This document shows, piece after piece, positions 59,419 through 64,000 of a stretch of 64,000 nt of DNA. The translations under genes were made by a program, and so were the position numbers. Source of the stretch: Bacteroidota bacterium. Lineage in GTDB: Bacteria; Bacteroidota; Bacteroidia; Flavobacteriales; Flavobacteriaceae. The notes below the pieces were generated by a model. It made no database searches. It saw only the letters and a program-made list of their open reading frames with translations, and was not told the DNA's origin. The DNA is taken from assembly GCA_023386585.1 (NCBI GenBank), contig JAEWJM010000029.1, positions 1 through 64,000 of the forward strand. The letters are read 5' to 3'. How positions within the stretch are numbered: position 1 is the stretch's first letter; each line of letters starts with the position of its first letter.

Positions 59419-60447
59419 ATGTTCAGGCTATTCCTCTTTCTTCTTCTTTTCGCCACCGTTGCGATGCAGGCCCAAAATACCGATTCATTGCGGGTTACGG
59501 TTGCGAACCCGGACGTCATCGGTAACGAAACTCTTGTGGAACATAAAAATGCCTTTTCCAACATCGACCCGCAATACACCGCCGTTTACCAAAAGCCTAC
59601 ATTCTGGCAGATAATAAAATACATCCCGGACGATTTGTATCAATTTGGACGGTTTACCACACGGACCCAAAACCTGAAATGGGATGCGTTGGCCGTTGGA
59701 AGTACTGCGGCGCTTCTGCCGTTCGACCAGGATTTGTTGGAGGGAGCGGATTATCTGGGCAAGCGCCTGGGCGGCTGGGACAAGGACAGCGAATACAAAA
59801 AAGTCGGCGGGCTGCTGAACATTATACCGCAGAATATCAGCTCGGCGGTGTATTACATTGGTAATGGAGGAACAACAGTGCTGCTAAGCGGTATGTTTTA
59901 CGGAATCGGGAAACTCAACAACAACGACCTGCGGGCGCTCAATACCTCAAACGAACTTCTGGAATGCCTGCTCTCGGTGGGCGTGGCCACCCAAACGATC
60001 AAGCGCGTCACGGGAAGGCAAAGTCCAAGCCGGGCGATTCCCGACAACAATCCCGGAGGTAAATGGCAGCCCTTCCCCAGTTTTGCTGCCTTCCAGAACA
60101 ATACGCCAAATTACGATGCGATGCCTTCGGGACACCTGGCAACCTATGTCGCAACTGTGACGATCATTGCGATAAATTATCCCGAGAAAAGATGGATCAG
60201 GCCTGTTGGATATGCCGTTGGCGGAATTCTCGCTTTCAATATGGTGAGTACCAAGGTGCACTGGGTTTCCGATTATCCAATCGCGATCCTGATCGGGTAT
60301 GTAATGGGAAAAACGATTGCGGAGCGCCGGATTACGAAACTCCCCAAAGAGCATGTTGGACTAGCACCGCTTAGCCGGTATAAGATCAACTACACGTGCA
60401 GGACCGTGAACCGTACTTTGGTGTTCGGGACGCGAGTGGAGTTTTAG
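59419..60447 (+). CDS. PAP2 family protein with altered signature
   Basis: 342 residues. Signal peptide MFRLFLFLLLFATVAMQAQ. The C-terminal half carries PAP2 motifs KRVTGRQSP (Arg-Pro replaced by Ser-Pro), DAMPSGHLATYVA and MVSTKVHWVSDYPIAI (the Arg of motif 3 replaced). The two substitutions affect residues that hold the phosphate, so activity may be reduced or changed. Longer than the neighbouring PAP2 protein because of an added N-terminal region around an inserted IIKYIPDDLYQFGRF segment. Confidence 0.85.
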   Translation: MFRLFLFLLLFATVAMQAQNTDSLRVTVANPDVIGNETLVEHKNAFSNIDPQYTAVYQKPTFWQIIKYIPDDLYQFGRFTTRTQNLKWDALAVGSTAALLPFDQDLLEGADYLGKRLGGWDKDSEYKKVGGLLNIIPQNISSAVYYIGNGGTTVLLSGMFYGIGKLNNNDLRALNTSNELLECLLSVGVATQTIKRVTGRQSPSRAIPDNNPGGKWQPFPSFAAFQNNTPNYDAMPSGHLATYVATVTIIAINYPEKRWIRPVGYAVGGILAFNMVSTKVHWVSDYPIAILIGYVMGKTIAERRITKLPKEHVGLAPLSRYKINYTCRTVNRTLVFGTRVEF

Positions 60448-60498
60448 GGTTTTGGTCTGGGGCTAGTAAAACGTAATGAAAAATGAGTGCGGCTCAAA

Positions 60499-60652
60499 AC
60501 CCTGCACCCTTGCCGTGTACCTTGTACCCGAGATTATGGCTTTCCCCCTTTACTTGTTAAGGAAAATTTCTACATTTAGTCCCTAACACTTAATAGGTCA
60601 ACGAACGCTGCGTCCTGTACTCTGTACCCTGCGCCCAACAACTAACAACCAA
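60499..60652 (+). repeat. Two short heptanucleotide tracts
   Basis: Five 7-mers at 60499-60533 (ACCCTGC, ACCCTTG, CCGTGTA, CCTTGTA, CCCGAGA) and six at 60611-60652 (CGTCCTG, TACTCTG, TACCCTG, CGCCCAA, CAACTAA, CAACCAA), on either side of an AT-rich spacer. Confidence 0.6.
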
Positions 60653-60654
60653 CC

Positions 60655-61056
60655 ATGACCCGAGCAACACCATACTTCTTAGCACATTTAATACTCTCAT
60701 TGTCGGCAATTTTTATTGCGAAATTCTATTCGATAAATTTCTCGGACACATATTTCGTCTTTTCCAATCTTCATTTATTGTTTGTAATTGTTCTTTCGTT
60801 CAATCTGCGGCTGCTGTTTTATTACAAGGCCTTCCAGAGCAAGTTACGTGATCTCGACTTGCTTTTATTGGTTGCAGGCTTCGCCATTTTTCTGATTCAA
60901 TCAATTCCGACGTCGCTTAATGCAAATAATACGTGGCTCTCTGTAAGAACCTACCTTCCGCCAGTTGCAGTGCTGATGATTTTGATAAGCTATTGGACAT
61001 TTGGAGGCAATCTTATGCGGTATGCGATTCTGTACAGGCGTGGCGGTCGCGAGTGA
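60655..61056 (+). CDS. Small integral membrane protein
   Basis: 133 residues with four predicted membrane helices (YFLAHLILSLSAIFIAKFY, LHLLFVIVLSFNLRLLFYY, LDLLLLVAGFAIFLIQSI, LPPVAVLMILISYWTFGG) and a basic tail. No family recognised. It is placed between two heptanucleotide tracts, so those lie in its 5' and 3' flanks. Confidence 0.7.
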   Translation: MTRATPYFLAHLILSLSAIFIAKFYSINFSDTYFVFSNLHLLFVIVLSFNLRLLFYYKAFQSKLRDLDLLLLVAGFAIFLIQSIPTSLNANNTWLSVRTYLPPVAVLMILISYWTFGGNLMRYAILYRRGGRE

Positions 61057-61060
61057 GAGG

Positions 61061-61102
61061 GTGGCTGTGAGCTGTGGGTTATGGGCTGTGAGCTGTGAGC
61101 TG
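61061..61102 (+). repeat. Heptanucleotide tract, TGAGCTG-like (6 units)
   Basis: GTGGCTG, TGAGCTG, TGGGTTA, TGGGCTG, TGAGCTG, TGAGCTG, starting 5 bp after the preceding stop codon. Confidence 0.7.
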
Positions 61103-61215
61103 CAGAAAAATCGACAGTTGTCAGTTGACAAAAGTGTATACTAGCCTTATGTTAGAGGCAAGTTTGCAAAATTAGGTGCGAAAGGTCAAGATTAAATGAA
61201 TTTAAATTTATTCCG

Positions 61216-61509
61216 ATGATAAAAAATTTAAAGAATACATTGTGCTTTCTTCCTTTAATCTTAACATTACAAACATCATTCGTGGGAGTTTTATGCGGCA
61301 AACCTATTAATGTAATCTGTACTTTCCTTACGGTTTTCCATACCCACTTTTTGTTCATGCATTATGAAAGTCCGACATACAAGAGGAAGGAATGGATTTG
61401 TTATATAATTAGATATCTATTTTCGGTTGGCGACGTTAACAAAAAAAAGCTGAAACATGCGACAAGGATCATTCAAAATACCTTTCAAATGTTTCAAATG
61501 AATCTTTAA
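61216..61509 (+). CDS. Weak candidate small protein
   Basis: 97 codons, AT-rich, with a hydrophobic N-terminus (LCFLPLILTLQTSFVGVLCG) and a basic C-terminal half. It overlaps the convergent lipoprotein gene by 41 bp. No family recognised and base composition differs from neighbours; it may be chance. Confidence 0.3.
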   Translation: MIKNLKNTLCFLPLILTLQTSFVGVLCGKPINVICTFLTVFHTHFLFMHYESPTYKRKEWICYIIRYLFSVGDVNKKKLKHATRIIQNTFQMFQMNL

Positions 61510-61897
61510 TCGATAGGACGATCGCATCAGCTTTCGCTGCGGTTTCCGCCTTTTCAAGATGCGACACGAGTATCATATGTGGATGAAGCCATTTGTGGAG
61601 CTCATCGTGAGCTTTCCCGTCCATTGTACAGCTTTTGATCAGTTGGTCGTTCTGCTTTTTCAGTTGTTGGGCGAGGGTAACATAATCGGTCGACTTATTT
61701 TGGAGATAATCGTTTGTCAACGATTTTGCTTTGTTGATATAAGGCTTCATCTCCTCGTTGACGATCCATTTCTGGCCTCCGTTCAATTCGATTGCAGGCG
61801 ATTTTTCGTCTTGGAACGGGTTTTCAGACACTTTCGAATTGTTATTGCAACCTAATATAACGATTCCGAGGATCAGGACTGCGAATATCTTTTTCAT
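61469..61897 (-). CDS. Small lipoprotein of unknown function
   Basis: 142 residues from ATG 61897. Lipobox IVILGCNNN near residue 16. The mature part is helical (INKAKSLTNDYLQNKSTDYVTLAQQLKKQNDQLIKSCTMDGKAHDELHKWLHPHMILVSHLEKAE is the span, residues about 58-122). It has His residues in HDELHKWLHPH reminiscent of metal-binding helical bundles. A TATTTTTG box lies 22 bases upstream. Confidence 0.75.
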   Translation of the reverse strand: MKKIFAVLILGIVILGCNNNSKVSENPFQDEKSPAIELNGGQKWIVNEEMKPYINKAKSLTNDYLQNKSTDYVTLAQQLKKQNDQLIKSCTMDGKAHDELHKWLHPHMILVSHLEKAETAAKADAIVLSIKDSFETFERYFE

Positions 61898-61918
61898 GGT
61901 ACTATTGTTAATATCACT

Positions 61919-61926
61919 CAAAAATA
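61919..61926 (-). promoter_or_regulatory. -7 promoter box for the lipoprotein gene
   Basis: TATTTTTG on the minus strand, 22 bases before the ATG at 61897. Confidence 0.5.
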
Positions 61927-62152
61927 CACTCCCTGCAGAAGATAAAGTATGACTTGCATCATAGCCAATAGTGATAACAAGCGAACTAGGACGCGCCGCG
62001 GATTTGCAGTCAGTTACAAATTCAAAATCTTAATAGGAATTTATTTGCTGATTTTTGACACCGAAAAACAAGATTACCGGATGAAATTTATTAAATGAGT
62101 TATGGCTTTCCGGTATCAAACATAGTAACGGATGGACCTTTAAACGACCACA

Positions 62153-64000
62153 CTATTTCAGATACTGCCTAAGATAAGGTGCTGTCCTGCTTCCGGATTG
62201 CCGCGCTAATTCCCCGGGGTTGCCTACAGCCACGACCTTCCCTCCTTTGTCTCCTGCTCCCGGGCCGATGTCAATTACCCAATCGCTTGCCGCAATCACA
62301 TGCATGTCGTGCTCCACGGCAATGACGGTATTGCCAGCCTTTACAAGTCCGTCAAGCTGGAGCATCAGCCTTTCAACATCCGCTGGGTGCAGGCCCGTTG
62401 TAGGCTCGTCGAGAATATACAACGTGTTTCCCTTTTGGATGCGCTGCAGTTCGGTGGCGAGCTTGATGCGCTGCGCTTCGCCGCCCGACAATTCCGTTGC
62501 CGATTGCCCAAGTCTCAGATATCCAAGCCCCACCTGCCGGATCACCTCGAGTGCGTGACTCACTGAAGGCACCGCGCTGAAAAACTCGGAGGCCTGGTCA
62601 ACCGTCATCGCCAACACTTCGGCAATATTCTTTCCCGCGTAAGTTACTTCAAGGGTTTTCGCATTATAACGAGCGCCCGAACAAGTGGGGCACGGCGCAT
62701 AGACACTCGGAAGGAACAACAACTCGACCATGACAAAGCCTTCGCCCTGACAGTGCGGGCAACGTCCTTTGGCTACGTTGAACGAAAAACGGCCGGCATC
62801 ATATTTACGCAATTTTGCCAATGGTGTCATGGCAAACAGCTTCCGAACGTTGTCGAACAACCCGGTATAGGTGGCCAGGTTAGACCGGGGCGTACGGCCA
62901 ATCGGCTTCTGGTCGACCACCACAAGGCGTTTGATAAATTCCATGCCTTGGGTGATCCAGCCGTCTTCGGTCTTCACGGTATGGTTCTCCAACGGATTCT
63001 CATCTTCGGCTTCCGCCTTTTCGTTGAAGCCGACACCCAATGCATTGGAAACGAGTTCCACCAGCACCTGGCTCACCAAACTACTTTTCCCGGAGCCGGA
63101 TATTCCCGTAACGCTTGTAAAGACACCAATCGGAAATTCGGCGTTGAGGTTCCTGAGGTTATTGCGGGTAACGCCCTCGAGCTTCAGCCATCCTTTGGGC
63201 GTTGCCCCGTTTCTTACCGAAGTATGGGCCTGGTCGAAAATATATCGCTGGGTGACCGATTCAGGAATCGATTTCAGGTCTTTAGGCGGCCCGCTATACA
63301 ACACACGACCACCGTGTTCGCCTGCTGCCGGGCCCACATCCACGATCCAATCGGCACGCCTGATCACATCGACTTCATGCTCTACGACAAAGATGGAATT
63401 TCCCGCGACCTTAAGCCTTTCAAGTGCCCGCAATAATGCTTCTGTGTCGGCAGGATGCAATCCGGCGGAAGGTTCGTCAAGGATGTAAACAACGCCAAAG
63501 AGATTGGAGCGCACCTGCGTCGCAAGTCGCAACCGTTGCAGCTCTCCGGGCGAAAGCGTCGGCGTGCTGCGCTCGAGTGTCAGGTAGCCAAGCCCAAGGT
63601 CAAGTATTACGTTGAGTCGCCCCACGAGGTCTTCGGCAATGCGCTGGGTGACGATCAGCTTTTCAGGATGCCCACTTTCTTTCTTCGTCAGGGATGTAGT
63701 CTTAGGTTTTGAATATGGCGAAAATATTTCGGCAATGCGTTCAAGTGGCTGCCGATTCATTTCGGTAATGTCGAGACCCGCAAACTTTACCGAAAGCGAT
63801 TCGGCGCGAAGCCTTTTGCCGTGGCAAAGTGGGCAGTCGCTACTGATCATGTATTGAGCGACGCGACGTTTCATCAGTTGACTTTGCGTTGTTGCAAACG
63901 TTTGCATCACATAGCGCTTCACTCCCGTGAAGGTTCCCATATAATCATACGGCATCTTGTTTTTTATCGCCCTTTTGACCTCGTCAACCGACCTGCGCGC
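62153..64000 (-). CDS. UvrA-family excinuclease ATPase (5' end beyond window)
   Basis: 615 codons are present and the frame continues past the window end. Two ABC halves: LSPGELQRLRLATQ with YILDEPSAGLHP in the first, and Walker A GISGSGKSSLVSQ, LSGGEAQRIKLATELQR and YILDEPTTGLHP in the second. Zinc modules CPLCHG and CPHCQGEGF...CPTCSG. The first signature has LSPGE instead of LSGGE. Compactness and the MPYDYMGTFTGVKRYV segment recall the UvrA2-like subfamily linked to DNA repair or drug resistance rather than the main UvrA; this is inference. Confidence 0.87.
   Translation of the reverse strand, partial: ARRSVDEVKRAIKNKMPYDYMGTFTGVKRYVMQTFATTQSQLMKRRVAQYMISSDCPLCHGKRLRAESLSVKFAGLDITEMNRQPLERIAEIFSPYSKPKTTSLTKKESGHPEKLIVTQRIAEDLVGRLNVILDLGLGYLTLERSTPTLSPGELQRLRLATQVRSNLFGVVYILDEPSAGLHPADTEALLRALERLKVAGNSIFVVEHEVDVIRRADWIVDVGPAAGEHGGRVLYSGPPKDLKSIPESVTQRYIFDQAHTSVRNGATPKGWLKLEGVTRNNLRNLNAEFPIGVFTSVTGISGSGKSSLVSQVLVELVSNALGVGFNEKAEAEDENPLENHTVKTEDGWITQGMEFIKRLVVVDQKPIGRTPRSNLATYTGLFDNVRKLFAMTPLAKLRKYDAGRFSFNVAKGRCPHCQGEGFVMVELLFLPSVYAPCPTCSGARYNAKTLEVTYAGKNIAEVLAMTVDQASEFFSAVPSVSHALEVIRQVGLGYLRLGQSATELSGGEAQRIKLATELQRIQKGNTLYILDEPTTGLHPADVERLMLQLDGLVKAGNTVIAVEHDMHVIAASDWVIDIGPGAGDKGGKVVAVGNPGELARQSGSRTAPYLRQYLK

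Overview
The window looks like a chromosomal segment of a member of the Bacteroidota, most likely a Flavobacterium or close relative. The reasons are type IX secretion (Por) C-terminal sorting domains with the YPNP motif on several secreted proteins, the flavobacterial -7 promoter box TAnnTTTG in front of many genes, the order ftsK - lolA - lptF/G - ribB, many small lipoproteins, and weak ribosome binding sites. Taxonomy is inferred from these features; no database search was possible.

Layout. 1-5.1 kb (minus): a dsbD end, tilS and pabB form one operon, preceded by lpdA. 5.3-10.7 kb (plus): three tandem paralogous secreted leucine-rich-repeat proteins. 10.7-12.4 kb: an amino-acid permease. 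12.5-20.5 kb (plus): a redox cluster (peroxiredoxin, thioredoxin, small DUF6952-like protein, thiol peroxidase) runs into dgkA and the ftsK-lolA-lptF/G-ribB block. 20.5-22.6 kb: tRNA-Ser(UGA), a tandem duplication, an 11-bp periodic tract and an IS3-like element flanked by unusually long (25 bp) direct repeats. 22.6-25.7 kb (minus): a three-gene ABC efflux system. 25.7-33 kb: a secreted nuclease-like protein, a hydrolase, an autoregulatory-looking membrane protein/winged-helix pair with two matching dyad operators, an MpaB-like oxygenase and a methyltransferase. 34.8-36.8 kb: GH1 glycosidase plus SDR. 37-39 kb: a decayed lipoprotein gene beside its intact paralogue, and the remnant of a serine recombinase. 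40.5-43.7 kb (minus): a TPR histidine kinase/response regulator pair with an unknown upstream gene. 44-57.7 kb: assorted metabolic genes, a nuclease and small cysteine-rich protein cluster (48-52 kb), a frameshifted hydrolase, YceI, an FMN reductase, a TRIC-type channel and an M20 peptidase. 58.6-60.4 kb: two PAP2 phosphatases. The window ends inside a uvrA-like gene.

The most unusual content is not coding. At least seven intergenic regions carry a mosaic of dispersed repeat modules (called here A to F) with terminal hairpins whose stems differ between copies but stay paired. Many also carry degenerate heptanucleotide tracts, strictly 7 bp in period but with a different consensus at each locus. 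These repeats explain most of the long gene-free stretches (28.8-30.1, 33.2-34.7, 39.5-40.4, 45.6-45.8, 47.6-47.9, 52.0-52.4 and 57.9-58.5 kb). Their many overlapping short open frames are treated here as non-coding.

Starts were chosen by homology memory, signal peptides and promoter position, and often lie downstream of the longest open frame. Function names rest on motif recognition only.
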